From NCBI RefSeq assembly GCF_000016985.1, contig NC_009633.1, forward strand, positions 2,046,001-2,110,000: a stretch of DNA of 64,000 bases. The letters run 5' to 3'. The DNA comes from Alkaliphilus metalliredigens QYMF (GTDB lineage Bacteria > Bacillota > Clostridia > Peptostreptococcales > Natronincolaceae). A program made the position numbers and the translations under genes. The notes below the pieces were generated by a model that was not told where the DNA came from, did not search any database, and saw nothing but the letters and a program-made list of their open reading frames with translations. Shown here piece by piece: positions 1 through 7,848 of this stretch; positions within the stretch are counted from its first letter, which is position 1; the number at the start of each line of letters is the position of its first letter.

Positions 1-54
1 GTTCACATTTACTACATTAGTAATGTTACTGATTTATTTGTAAAAGTAATAAGA

Positions 55-78
55 AAGCATCTGAGAAGGTGCTTTTTT
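55..78 (+). terminator. Rho-independent terminator upstream of the tail chaperone
   Basis: An 8-bp stem (AAGCATCT/AGGTGCTT, one G-T pair) closes a GAGA tetraloop and is followed by six T. It lies 26 bp before the first tail gene and probably trims transcripts from the upstream structural genes (tail sheath/tube, outside the window). Confidence 0.7.
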
Positions 79-103
79 AATATCCAAAAATAGGAGGGAA
101 ATT

Positions 104-427
104 ATGAAAAATAAAATTACAGTCGAGGGCGTTGAGTATATATTTCAAAAAGTTACACCAAGGGAATGGCTTAAAATTAGGGAAAGGTCAAAAAATAAAT
201 ACGGAAATTCATCTCAAGAGCTCCTTTACACCGAAGTATTTGAACATGTAATTATAAGTCCTAAAGTGGGAATAGATGATTTCGAAGAAATTGAAACGTT
301 AGAAGAGGTCATAACAGCAGCCATAAACTTTCAATGCAAGCGACAAAGAAAAGAAGAACAAAAACTATCACGACATGGCCAGAAAGAATTGGCTAATATG
401 GAGACTGGTGATGGAGGGCAAGATTAG
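104..427 (+). CDS. Phage tail assembly chaperone (XkdN/gpG-like)
   Basis: A 107-residue soluble, charged protein that begins 9 bp after a strong AGGAGGG site. It sits directly before the tape measure gene, where tailed phages keep the chaperone that coats the tape measure during tail polymerisation. The C-terminal third is Lys/Glu/Gln rich, as in XkdN-type proteins. An overlapping reading frame continues from its 3' end to the tape measure start, an arrangement typical of G/GT frameshifted chaperones. The assignment rests mainly on position and size; sequence similarity was not tested. Confidence 0.6.
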   Translation: MKNKITVEGVEYIFQKVTPREWLKIRERSKNKYGNSSQELLYTEVFEHVIISPKVGIDDFEEIETLEEVITAAINFQCKRQRKEEQKLSRHGQKELANMETGDGGQD

Positions 428-539
428 CTATACGGAAGCTTGTAGTATGAGTGAGGATGACTTAGAAGAAGCTAATGCAGCCCTCGACATATACATTGAC
501 CTTATTATAGAGCAACGTAATGAAGGGGGGAAGAAATGA
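375..539 (+). CDS. Overlapping small ORF, possible tail chaperone frameshift extension
   Basis: This frame is +1 relative to the chaperone gene, overlaps its last 53 bp and runs to a TGA overlapping the ATG of the tape measure gene. It can start at ATG 375 or ATG 411, giving 54 or 42 residues. The acidic, helical-looking product contains MSEDDLEEAN followed by ALDIYIDLII. It may be translated separately or joined to the chaperone by programmed frameshifting, as for lambda gpGT. Upstream the frame is open only from about 315. No obvious slippery heptamer was seen. Confidence 0.45.
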   Translation: MARKNWLIWRLVMEGKISYTEACSMSEDDLEEANAALDIYIDLIIEQRNEGGKK

Positions 540-2293
540 GTCTCAGGAGTTTAATTTTTGATGTTGCATTCAACGGGAATGCGAGCGCTGTTGTACAGAT
601 GGATGATGCTACCAATGAGTTAAGAGAAACTGCCATGGGAGCAACCGAAAACATCGAAGGCATGGATTCAGCAACTGATGAACTAGGAAGAACTACAATG
701 GGTGCAGGGAAGGTAATAGAAGAGAATTGGAAGAAGATTACTTTGGCAGCAGGAGCTACAGGATTAGCTATTGAAAAAATGGCCAGACAACAAGCTGAAT
801 TGACTACTGCTACTAGAGGATTAGCTGTCACAACAGATATGACAGAAAAGGAAATAAGAACAATGGTTGGTTCACTAACTGATCATACTTTTGCAACTGA
901 GGATGCTCTAGCTGGAATGGACAGGCTTCAACAGTCTGGTTATAACACGCAAAGCCAATTCGAAAGTTTATTGCCTGTGTTTGATACATTTGCAGACGCG
1001 ACGGGAAAGGATATGGTTTCTGGTATAGACTTCTTTGATCGTACGCTGTCAGCTTTGGATATACCACTGACTGAAGCAGAAGAACATCTTGATACAATGA
1101 CTTGGCTTATTACTCAAACTACCGTAGGGATGGGCGAGATGGGACAATTAATGAGAAGGGAAGCTCCGACGTTAAGAGCCATGGGATTAAATGTAGATGA
1201 AATAGCAATTGCTATGGCAGGATTAGAGGCAGAAGGCATCAGGGGTCCTAGAGCGGTATCTGGATTTCAAAATGCTTTAAAAGATGCCGAAGGCGATATA
1301 GAGAGGTTTTGGAAAGAACTAGGCGTGTCACAAGAAGTATTAGAGAATCAAAGTGAAAGACTGTTAGAGGCTGAGGGATTGACGCAAGCTTTAGCAGACG
1401 CCAATAACTCTGGTGATACAGCTATGCAAAAATTAACCAGTGCAGCAGAACAATTGGCCTATCAATACGGACCATTGATTGAGCTATCAAGTAGTTTGGT
1501 ACCCTTATTGCTAGCAGCGGGACCAGCAGCAAAAATAGCTAGTGCAGCATTTGCGGTTTTAGCGACTCCGGTAGGAGCTGTAGGCGGCGCAGTAGCAGTT
1601 TTGGGCGTTGGTGTATGGCAACTATGGAGGAACTGGGATGCAGTTACTGAAAGGTCTGGCGATGCCATGGATTGGTTATTAGATAAATCGGATAATGTAG
1701 TGAATGGTACAATTGATAAATTTGCTGAACTTGGAAGTAGAGCGAGCGCCTATGTAAATGATATGGCAAGCGACATCATAGATTCTATAATGAGCTATCC
1801 ACCATTACAAGCTGTAAATGAGGTATGGGATGAGACCCTAGCATATTTGAATGGGATTGATCTTCGTGAAGTAGGATCTGACATTGTACAGGGCTTAATC
1901 AATGGTATAACAAGTATGGGTTCGGATGCAGCACAAGCAGCCAGGGATGTAGCGAGTGGTATAGGCAATTCAGTAAAGAGCTTCTTCGGTATTAATTCAG
2001 ACTCAAAGCTCATGATCGAATATGGAGGGAATATAGTAGGGGGATTAGAAACAGGAATCGATTCCTCTATTCCAAACACAACAAAGTCTATGGAACGCAT
2101 GACAGACAGAGCATTGAGTGGAGCAGTAACAAACAACTCTAAAATGACATTTAGCCCTAATGTCAAGATAGAAGTGGGAAATGGTACAAATGCTAGGCAA
2201 GCAGCAAATGAATTAGAAAGAGAATTTAATTCTCTTATGGATAGATATGCTAAGAAATTAAGCCTGAGGAATCCTGCATTAACAGAGGCATAG
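536..2293 (+). CDS. Phage tail tape measure protein (TP901/XkdO-like)
   Basis: A 585-residue protein with the build of a tape measure: an Ala/Glu-rich helical N-terminal part, a central hydrophobic Ala/Gly/Val segment around residues 320-365, and a C-terminal domain with a VQGLINGI pattern near residue 450 followed by a KSFFGI motif, common at the end of TP901-family proteins. It sets tail length and is thought to be ejected with the DNA. At 585 residues it is short, implying a short tail. ATG at 536 follows a GGGGGG-type site and overlaps the preceding small ORF by 4 bp. Downstream baseplate genes share the strand with almost no gaps. Confidence 0.88.
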   Translation: MSLRSLIFDVAFNGNASAVVQMDDATNELRETAMGATENIEGMDSATDELGRTTMGAGKVIEENWKKITLAAGATGLAIEKMARQQAELTTATRGLAVTTDMTEKEIRTMVGSLTDHTFATEDALAGMDRLQQSGYNTQSQFESLLPVFDTFADATGKDMVSGIDFFDRTLSALDIPLTEAEEHLDTMTWLITQTTVGMGEMGQLMRREAPTLRAMGLNVDEIAIAMAGLEAEGIRGPRAVSGFQNALKDAEGDIERFWKELGVSQEVLENQSERLLEAEGLTQALADANNSGDTAMQKLTSAAEQLAYQYGPLIELSSSLVPLLLAAGPAAKIASAAFAVLATPVGAVGGAVAVLGVGVWQLWRNWDAVTERSGDAMDWLLDKSDNVVNGTIDKFAELGSRASAYVNDMASDIIDSIMSYPPLQAVNEVWDETLAYLNGIDLREVGSDIVQGLINGITSMGSDAAQAARDVASGIGNSVKSFFGINSDSKLMIEYGGNIVGGLETGIDSSIPNTTKSMERMTDRALSGAVTNNSKMTFSPNVKIEVGNGTNARQAANELEREFNSLMDRYAKKLSLRNPALTEA

Positions 2294-2305
2294 CGAGGTG
2301 AAAAG

Positions 2306-2896
2306 ATGGCTAGAGTAAAGCTTGGCGAAGTAGAATTTTCAACGGTAGGAAATGAAAGTCCTGAATTCAGTAATGAAATCACAGATAGACCTGTAGAGGA
2401 TATTGGCACTGTATCTGATCATATCAATAATAAGCCTACAATTCTGGCCATAGATGGGTATGTTACTGGAATACATGCAGGACAAAAAATAAGCGTATTG
2501 AGAAGATATTTTAAGACCAAAGAATTATTAAAGTATGTAGGTAGAAATATTTTTGACAACATGTCTATTGAAATATTTAGAACGGATCACAATAATAGGG
2601 TCGCTAATGGGTTTAGCTTTACCATGCTATTAAAGGAGATAAAGGTTGCAAAGAGTCAAACGATACAGATACCATTAGCTGATCCTGTAAGTCCTAAACC
2701 TCCTGCTGTAGCAGTTGCAGCGGTCAAAACACAGACTAAAGAAGTAACTAACAAAGGGACACAGTCGGTCAGAGGACAATCCGCGGACACACAAAGATAC
2801 CAAGCTCTGTATGATAAATATGAAGCAGAAAAAAGAAGTGTCGAAGCAGCGGCAAAAATACAAGCTAGCTTTGATAGGGGGTTTAGGTCATTATGA
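2306..2896 (+). CDS. Phage baseplate/distal tail protein (XkdP position)
   Basis: A 196-residue protein between tape measure and baseplate hub. The first ~120 residues look like a compact beta-rich domain of the kind found in small baseplate adaptor (Dit-like or DUF6046-type) proteins. Residues ~130-195 form a low-complexity Ala/Lys/Gln linker without an obvious fold. No LysM repeat is visible, unlike Bacillus XkdP. GAGGTGAAAAG precedes the ATG and the gene overlaps the next by 4 bp (ATGA). Confidence 0.6.
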   Translation: MARVKLGEVEFSTVGNESPEFSNEITDRPVEDIGTVSDHINNKPTILAIDGYVTGIHAGQKISVLRRYFKTKELLKYVGRNIFDNMSIEIFRTDHNNRVANGFSFTMLLKEIKVAKSQTIQIPLADPVSPKPPAVAVAAVKTQTKEVTNKGTQSVRGQSADTQRYQALYDKYEAEKRSVEAAAKIQASFDRGFRSL

Positions 2897-3222
2897 TAGA
2901 TTACATTTCAATAGAAAAAAACTTAATCCCTTATCAATTTGATATCCAGCTAGGTGGGATTACCTTCACGTCAGAAATTAATTACAATGGAGAGTATGAT
3001 TATTTTACTATCGACCTTTATAAAGGAGAAGAAGTTGTTTTATTGGGAGAAAAGATAGTATATGGAAAACCTTTGTTTACAACATTTCTGCATCTACCCA
3101 TACCGCCTGTACTGATAGTGCCTCTTGATTTAGCAGATGAAGAGACTAGGGTGACTTACGAGAACCTTAACGTAAAAGTATTTCTATACATTATAGGAGA
3201 TGAACCTGATGCTATTCAATAG
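2893..3222 (+). CDS. Phage baseplate plug-type protein
   Basis: A 109-residue, mostly beta-strand protein. Its length, its hydrophobic/polar alternation and its place just before the hub gene match the small baseplate plug proteins of simple contractile tails. The ATG overlaps the preceding stop (ATGA), suggesting translational coupling. No catalytic motif is present. The label depends on gene order and should be read as structural, function inferred. Confidence 0.5.
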   Translation: MIDYISIEKNLIPYQFDIQLGGITFTSEINYNGEYDYFTIDLYKGEEVVLLGEKIVYGKPLFTTFLHLPIPPVLIVPLDLADEETRVTYENLNVKVFLYIIGDEPDAIQ

Positions 3223-3985
3223 AAAAGTTGAATTGATAATAGGAAATAAATCATATTTGAGCGATAACATTGATATTGATTTCAGTGTGCCATTTGACAG
3301 TGATCCAGAACCAAATATATGTGATGTGTCAATATACAATTTGAGTATGGATAGCATTAATAGAATCGGAAAGAGTACTGAAGTAATACTGAATGCAGGG
3401 TATGGAGAGGATATAGGGGCTATATTAGTAGGAACAGTTGCTGATTATGAGCAGAGAAATATTGGTACTGACTTAGAATTCAAAATGATGATTGCACCAG
3501 GCATTGATAGGTGGATGAGTAAAACTTTTAGCAAGTCCTACAAAGAGGGAATGAAAGCATCCACAATATTAAGGGATGCTTTAAGTAGTTTTGGTCTTGA
3601 AATTGGTGAACTGAGACTTGCAAATGATATTACTTACAGTAAAGGCAAGGTAGTAAGTGGAATGCTAAAGAACACAATTAAAAATATTGCCACTGAAGCT
3701 GGGAGTAAGCTTTACATTAAAAATAACATTGCATTCGTTAGGCCTCCCAATGCTGGGACTGCCACAGGCTTCTTGCTAAGTAGCAAGACTGGTATGGTTG
3801 GTTCTCCTGAGCCTATCATTATCGATGATAAAAAAGGATACAAAGTGAATATGCTATTGAATAATAAAATGAATACAGATAGTTTGGTCCAGATTGAATC
3901 TAGAATTGTGACAGGCAACTTTAGAGTAGTGAAAGGCCAGCATCTTGGGGATTTTATTACAGAGGTGGAGGTGTTGCCGATATGA
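3209..3985 (+). CDS. Baseplate hub protein (gpD/XkdQ-like)
   Basis: A 258-residue protein in the position of the late-control gene D / XkdQ hub, which forms the trimer that carries the spike. It begins with a beta-rich N-terminal domain (VELIIGNKSYL, then CDVSIYNLS), the usual layout of hub domain I, where ligands are described as non-linear fields. The ATG at 3209 lies 9 bp after AGGAG and is preferred to the in-frame ATG at 3200, which overlaps the ribosome site. It overlaps the preceding gene by 14 bp and the next by 4 bp. Confidence 0.7.
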   Translation: MLFNRKVELIIGNKSYLSDNIDIDFSVPFDSDPEPNICDVSIYNLSMDSINRIGKSTEVILNAGYGEDIGAILVGTVADYEQRNIGTDLEFKMMIAPGIDRWMSKTFSKSYKEGMKASTILRDALSSFGLEIGELRLANDITYSKGKVVSGMLKNTIKNIATEAGSKLYIKNNIAFVRPPNAGTATGFLLSSKTGMVGSPEPIIIDDKKGYKVNMLLNNKMNTDSLVQIESRIVTGNFRVVKGQHLGDFITEVEVLPI

Positions 3986-4278
3986 TAGATAAAGTGATAC
4001 AAGATATTTTAGAAGAAAGATTAGCAGACCTACACACTTTTATGTTATGCCGAGTGGTATCTATTACACCGCAATTAACGATAAGACCTATTCCAAAGCG
4101 CAAATATAAAAATGGGAGAACGGAAGCTTACCCTATTATTATAAATCCCCTGAAGTTGAAGAATATACCACTAGAGAAGGATGATGTTGTGGCTGTGGCC
4201 TTTAGCGAAAGAGCTTTAGACGGAGTCGGAAGTAGGAAACACGATTTAACTGATGCAGTGATACTAGGGGTGATATGA
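3982..4278 (+). CDS. Small spike/Gp138-like or DUF2577-type baseplate protein (XkdR position)
   Basis: A 98-residue protein following the hub gene. The core reads like an OB-fold N-terminal spike domain: a strand with RVVSIT, a proline-rich TIRPIPK segment, then DDVVAVAFSERALD, resembling the Gp138/GpV N-terminal region. It may form the short membrane-puncturing tip or its adaptor. There is no beta-helix, so if it is a spike it is minimal. ATGA overlaps on both sides suggest tight co-translation. Confidence 0.6.
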   Translation: MIDKVIQDILEERLADLHTFMLCRVVSITPQLTIRPIPKRKYKNGRTEAYPIIINPLKLKNIPLEKDDVVAVAFSERALDGVGSRKHDLTDAVILGVI

Positions 4279-4640
4279 TGAAAACCTTTAAAATAGTTGA
4301 TGACGATATTGTTTTTGATGGACAGAACAACATTGTAATGGTAGAAGGCAAAGATGAAGAAATTCAAAGTATAAATAGGGTTTTCACAACCAGGCTTAAT
4401 GAATTTTTTTTAGAACCAGAGCATGGCTTTGACTATTCTGTTTTGCAGACAAAGCAAGTGGATGAAGAACAAATAAGGTTAGCGGTTATTGAAGCAGCTA
4501 ATCAAGACCCAAGAGTCCAGGAGGTAGAAGAGTTAAACATTATAGTTGAAAGAAAAAGCAGAAAGGTCACGATTGACTTTAAAGTTAAAATGCAATCAGG
4601 GGAACTCTTAGAAGGTCAGGAGGTGTTAGATATTGCCTAG
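4275..4640 (+). CDS. Baseplate wedge protein (gp25/DUF2634, XkdS-like)
   Basis: A 121-residue protein with the gp25/GpW lysozyme-like wedge pattern: an N-terminal DIVFDGQNNIVMV strand pair, a central helix that includes NRVFTTRLNEFFLEPEHGFD, then the VIEAANQDPRV motif and paired C-terminal strands. In contractile machines gp25 links the baseplate wedge to the sheath. Its position directly before the baseplate J gene is canonical. It overlaps both neighbours. Confidence 0.82.
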   Translation: MMKTFKIVDDDIVFDGQNNIVMVEGKDEEIQSINRVFTTRLNEFFLEPEHGFDYSVLQTKQVDEEQIRLAVIEAANQDPRVQEVEELNIIVERKSRKVTIDFKVKMQSGELLEGQEVLDIA

Positions 4641-5820
4641 TTTTGGATTAGGGGCTAAAGGATTTAAAAGAAAGAAATACAATGACATAATTGAAAGCAT
4701 GAACACTAGAGCAAGAAACCTGTTCGGTGAAGATGTAAATGTTAGTCCCAGAAGTCCATTGGGGCTATTTTTTCGAGTAATTTCATGGAGTGTAGCTATA
4801 TTATGGCAACTTGCTGAGAAGGTTTACTTTAGTGGTTATGTGGATACAGCAGAAGGGAATCAACTTGATTATGTAGGAAAGTATATTGGCATTGAGAGGA
4901 GATTGGCCCAACTGTCGGAAGGTGAACTTACGATTACCGGTGACGCAAGTACTATTGTGCCCCAGGGCTTTGTTGTGGAAACTAATGATGGTATACAGTT
5001 TCAAACTATAGAGGAAGCAACAATCGATGGAGCTGGTGAAGTAACAGTGCCTATACAAGCAATTGTAGCAGGTATAGAAAGCAATGTACCAGCTAATACG
5101 ATTACAGAGATTACAAACCCTACAGAAGGCATCGATGAAGTAACTAATACTGCTCCTACAACAAATGGTAGAAACCCAGAATTAGATCAAGAGTTTAAGG
5201 AAAGATATGCTATATCTGTTAGTCGTGGTGGTGCCAGTACATTAGATAGTATTAGAGCTAGTTTACTTGAATTAGATGGAGTCAGAGCATCTCTAGTGGT
5301 AGAGAACAACACAATGATTACTGATGCTGATGATAGACCTCCTAAGAGTATAGAGTGCTATGTTTTGGGTGGTAATAGTGAAGATGTAGGTAAATCTATA
5401 TTAGATACTAAAGCAGCTGGTATAGAAAGCTTTGGTGAAGAAACAGTAACCGTAAATGATGATTCAGGAAATCCACATGATATTAAATTTACTTATGCGG
5501 ATGTAGTAGATATTTACAGTAACATTAGCATTACTAAAAATGATAAATATCCCACCAATGGGGACGATCTTGTTAGAACTGAATTGATAAAATTCATCGG
5601 CGGACTTGATGAAGATTCTAATGTTTACACAGGCTTGGGTATGGGTCAAGATGTTGTCTATACTAGGCTAATTAAAGTTATCTATCGTATAGATGGCATT
5701 GATGATGTAGACCTGGAAATAGGGGTAGATGGTATAAACTATAGTGTCAATAATATTGTCATAGCACAGGCAGAAGTAGCTGAAATTGATTACACCAAGG
5801 TGGTGGTTACTAGTGCTTAA
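4633..5820 (+). CDS. Baseplate J-like protein (gp47/XkdT)
   Basis: A 395-residue wedge protein. It shows the J-protein build: an N-terminal helical part, GYVDTAEGNQLDYVGKYIGI near residue 75, a beta domain containing ANTITEITNPTEGIDEVTN and the family hallmark RGGASTLDSIRASLLELDGV around residue 197, followed by a C-terminal domain. The start is TTG at 4633, 10 bp after AGGAGG; no ATG fits. It overlaps the wedge gene by 8 bp. In the baseplate it forms the ring of wedges with the next protein. Confidence 0.88.
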   Translation: MPSFGLGAKGFKRKKYNDIIESMNTRARNLFGEDVNVSPRSPLGLFFRVISWSVAILWQLAEKVYFSGYVDTAEGNQLDYVGKYIGIERRLAQLSEGELTITGDASTIVPQGFVVETNDGIQFQTIEEATIDGAGEVTVPIQAIVAGIESNVPANTITEITNPTEGIDEVTNTAPTTNGRNPELDQEFKERYAISVSRGGASTLDSIRASLLELDGVRASLVVENNTMITDADDRPPKSIECYVLGGNSEDVGKSILDTKAAGIESFGEETVTVNDDSGNPHDIKFTYADVVDIYSNISITKNDKYPTNGDDLVRTELIKFIGGLDEDSNVYTGLGMGQDVVYTRLIKVIYRIDGIDDVDLEIGVDGINYSVNNIVIAQAEVAEIDYTKVVVTSA

Positions 5821-6442
5821 TTTGTTGCAAAGATTAACTGATAACTATAGAAAAGACTCTAGTATCAATATAGGGAAACTTTTAAATGTAGTAGTCGGAG
5901 AACTTGAAGAAGTAAAGGATAGTTTAGAAACTACTGAAAAATATCGAGATATAGATCAAGCCATAGGTGCTACTTTAGATAAAATTGGCGTGAACGTGCA
6001 ACAGTTTAGAGGTGTAGCTCCTGATGAAGTTTATCGAATACTTCTAAAATCAAAGATAGCAAGAAACTTATCTAAAGGTGATATCAACACTATAATAAGA
6101 GTCTTAGCTATTACCTTAAACACTGAGCAGAAAAATATCTATATACAAGAGTTGTATCGCACTTTAGATAATGAACCTGCCGCTATATTTGTTAGTGTTC
6201 CTGCTGCATTATTAAATTCGGTTGGATTTAGTGTTAATCAGTTTGGACGATTGGTTAATAGAATTGTAGCGGCAGGAGTAAGGGCAAATGTATTATTTAC
6301 AGGTACTTTTGCCTTTTCTAGCCTTGAAAACGAAAGTGAGTTTGATATTGATGTAGGATTTGCAGATACAGATCAAACATCGGGAGGTATGCTGGGAGAA
6401 TATTATGATCCTGTAGATGATACAAACTTACCATTAGATTAG
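5813..6442 (+). CDS. Baseplate/tail protein in gpI/XkdU (YmfQ) position
   Basis: A 209-residue protein occupying the slot of P2 gpI or XkdU, the wedge partner that links J protein to the tail fibre. It has an N-terminal helical stretch with a strongly acidic segment, a central region with KSKIARNLSKGDINTIIRVL, and a beta-rich C-terminus. GTG at 5813, 9 bp after AAGGTGGTGG and overlapping the J-protein stop by 8 bp, is preferred to the ATG at 5786, which has no ribosome site. Function is inferred from gene order. Confidence 0.65.
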   Translation: MLNLLQRLTDNYRKDSSINIGKLLNVVVGELEEVKDSLETTEKYRDIDQAIGATLDKIGVNVQQFRGVAPDEVYRILLKSKIARNLSKGDINTIIRVLAITLNTEQKNIYIQELYRTLDNEPAAIFVSVPAALLNSVGFSVNQFGRLVNRIVAAGVRANVLFTGTFAFSSLENESEFDIDVGFADTDQTSGGMLGEYYDPVDDTNLPLD

Positions 6443-6452
6443 GAGGGATACA

Positions 6453-7022
6453 ATGTTTAATGAACAATTACCTGAATGGTTAAACGAGGGCACAGAACCA
6501 CCAGCACAAAAGAAAAGTGATGGATGGTTGCCAACAGAAAAACCTCCTGCTGGATGGTTTAACTGGTTGTTTAACAAAATATATAAATGCATAAAAGAAA
6601 TCAGGCAAAAAGTAATGAATTTAGATGAGGACTTAGGTTCGCATGTGGCAGAAAGTGTGTCGGAAGTTATAGATTTTCAAAGAGATGCGAGTATCCTAGG
6701 AACACAGCATATTGCTACACCAAGAAAGCCAAAGGGAATTACGCTTTATGCAAACATTACAGGCCAAGCGACTATAAGTATAGGTTTTTTTGGGCAAATA
6801 GGAGCACAAAAGTCCTTTTATTCAGGTTCGGGTAGTGGAATATGGCGACCTTACACGGGCTCCGCTATACTTATATCACAGGGAGATACTACAAATAGGC
6901 TCAGTGGTAACATTCGCAACGTGGAAAATGATGGGTTTGATATACTATGGAGTCAAGTTTCTGGGGCTAATACGGGTACTATTACAATAACTGCTATGGT
7001 TGTTTATCATGGGGAGGGATAA
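6453..7022 (+). CDS. Phage tail fibre protein (short)
   Basis: A 189-residue protein whose N-terminus carries the attachment signature common in Firmicute phage fibres: PEWLNEGTEPPAQKK, then GWLPTEKPPAGWFNWLFN. The C-terminal ~90 residues are Gly/Ser/Thr-rich beta strands, probably the receptor-contact or trimerisation tip. It is far shorter than typical fibres, so host contact may rely on this small tip alone. It starts 10 bp after AGGAGGG. Confidence 0.75.
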   Translation: MFNEQLPEWLNEGTEPPAQKKSDGWLPTEKPPAGWFNWLFNKIYKCIKEIRQKVMNLDEDLGSHVAESVSEVIDFQRDASILGTQHIATPRKPKGITLYANITGQATISIGFFGQIGAQKSFYSGSGSGIWRPYTGSAILISQGDTTNRLSGNIRNVENDGFDILWSQVSGANTGTITITAMVVYHGEG

Positions 7023-7023
7023 A

Positions 7024-7272
7024 ATGAAATATTGCGTAATTAAAAACACTACAAAGGTAATAGATGGTTCTAGTAATTCCTCTGAAATAATGCTACAAAA
7101 CGCACTAAATGCAGGACTTACAGAAGAAGAAATTGAGATATTAACAGAAGAAGAATATCAAGCAAGAAAGGATTTAGAACCGATAGCACCGAAAGAACCG
7201 ACACTTGAAGAAAAGAATAGAGCTGATATTGATTATATAGCCATAATGACAGGGGTTGATATTGATGTTTAA
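7024..7272 (+). CDS. Small phage protein between fibre and XkdX
   Basis: An 82-residue acidic protein (MKYCVIKNTTKVIDG at the start; EEEIEILTEEEYQARKDLEP in the middle; an IDYIAIMTGVDIDV end). Proteins of this kind usually sit between the fibre gene and xkdX in Clostridial prophages and are sometimes considered fibre-assembly helpers; no function is established here. ATG 7024 follows GGGGAGG at 9 bp and is preferred to the upstream in-frame ATG at 7000. Confidence 0.6.
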   Translation: MKYCVIKNTTKVIDGSSNSSEIMLQNALNAGLTEEEIEILTEEEYQARKDLEPIAPKEPTLEEKNRADIDYIAIMTGVDIDV

Positions 7273-7399
7273 TAGAGTAAAAGAGTATTACGAAACAGGA
7301 CTATGGAGTATTGACAGAGTTTTTAATGTAGTAGGTAAGGCAATTTCAGAAGAAGAATATCAAGAAATAACGGGATTTTTATATCCTGCTAAGTCATAA
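7265..7399 (+). CDS. XkdX family protein
   Basis: A 44-residue protein, MFNRVKEYYETGLWS then VGKAISEEEYQEITG, which matches the short XkdX family found at the end of PBSX-like tail operons. The hallmark is a Y-x-x-G-x-W start and an I-t/s-x-E-E-Y-x-x-I-T-G core. It overlaps the previous gene by 8 bp. Its exact role is unknown. Confidence 0.85.
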   Translation: MFNRVKEYYETGLWSIDRVFNVVGKAISEEEYQEITGFLYPAKS

Positions 7400-7415
7400 T
7401 TAGGAGGTCGTTGTT

Positions 7416-7592
7416 ATTATAAAGCGAATTATTTTTAAAAGACAATTAAAATTTTGGAGACATCAAAAAGAAGGCATAGAACACCTCTTAGAGTATTGCA
7501 ATATTGATGAATCAAAAGTTATTACGCTTAAAATTAAACATGAATTTTATTGTAAAGCTGTAGATGTATTTAAGTATTTAACAACACAATAG
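7416..7592 (+). CDS. Hypothetical small ORF with non-canonical start
   Basis: An open frame of 58 codons lies 8 bp after a perfect AGGAGG (7402-7407) but has no ATG, GTG or TTG. The best-placed codon is ATT at 7416 (ATA at 7419 is possible). The product is basic and helical (KRIIFKRQLKFWRHQ early, KHEFYCKAVDVFKYL late). It may be translated from ATT or may be a gene that lost its start. It is the last frame of the tail module. Confidence 0.35.
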   Translation: MIKRIIFKRQLKFWRHQKEGIEHLLEYCNIDESKVITLKIKHEFYCKAVDVFKYLTTQ

Positions 7593-7646
7593 GAACTTTA
7601 GACGTCATAAAAGGTTCAAATATCAATAAAAAAAGTTGGAAAATAA

Positions 7647-7675
7647 TTGTAAACAGAACATATGTTTGGTATAAT
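7647..7675 (+). promoter_or_regulatory. Sigma-A promoter with embedded LexA/SOS box
   Basis: TTGTAA (7647-7652), a 17-bp spacer and TATAAT (7670-7675) form a near-consensus promoter. GAACATATGTTT at 7656-7667 in the spacer matches the Gram-positive SOS operator form GAAC-N4-GTTY. It points toward the recombinase gene starting at 7849. Control by LexA is an inference from the motif and its position. Confidence 0.7.
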
Positions 7676-7689
7676 ATAGATAGGAACAA

Positions 7690-7761
7690 AAAAGAGAAAA
7701 GAGCCCCCACTCGCAAAGTAAAAGGCTCTTTTCAAATCCAATCTCACGTAGGAGATCTTGC
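7690..7761 (-). ncRNA. Antisense small RNA, type I antitoxin-like
   Basis: On the minus strand a consensus promoter (7766-7794) is followed by ~72 nt ending in a terminator: stem AAAAGAGCC (7724-7732 read in reverse) paired with GGCTCTTTT (7697-7705), then a run of six T at 7693-7688. Near its 5' end ATCTC-6 nt-GAGAT can form a second small hairpin. The unit contains no open frame and is wholly antisense to the leader of the SOS-box transcript. Size, two hairpins and strong promoter resemble antitoxin RNAs of Clostridial type I systems, but no toxin ORF is visible. Confidence 0.6.
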
Positions 7762-7765
7762 CTAT

Positions 7766-7794
7766 AGTATATCACCATATGTAATTTTTGACAA
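7766..7794 (-). promoter_or_regulatory. Sigma-A promoter of the antisense RNA
   Basis: Read on the minus strand: TTGTCA (7794-7789), 17 bp, TATACT (7771-7766). Both hexamers are one mismatch from consensus and the spacing is ideal, so this should be a strong promoter. It faces the SOS-box promoter, and the two transcripts overlap. Confidence 0.72.
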
Positions 7795-7816
7795 GAATTG
7801 TATTTAGGATTTATAT

Positions 7817-7842
7817 CTCCTGTGTGAGAAACACAGGAGGAG
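7817..7842 (+). promoter_or_regulatory. Hairpin sequestering the recombinase ribosome site
   Basis: CTCCTGTGT (7817-7825) pairs perfectly with ACACAGGAG (7831-7839) across a GAGAA loop. The 3' arm contains the start of the AGGAGGAG ribosome site (7835-7842) for the TTG at 7849. When folded, initiation should be reduced. Confidence 0.65.
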
Positions 7843-7848
7843 ATTAGA

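Noticed and set aside
1795-2409. 204-codon open frame on the minus strand inside the tape measure gene
   Set aside because: No ribosome site, lies opposite a well-supported phage gene, and the product is low-complexity Ser/Leu/Ile-rich as expected of an antisense shadow.
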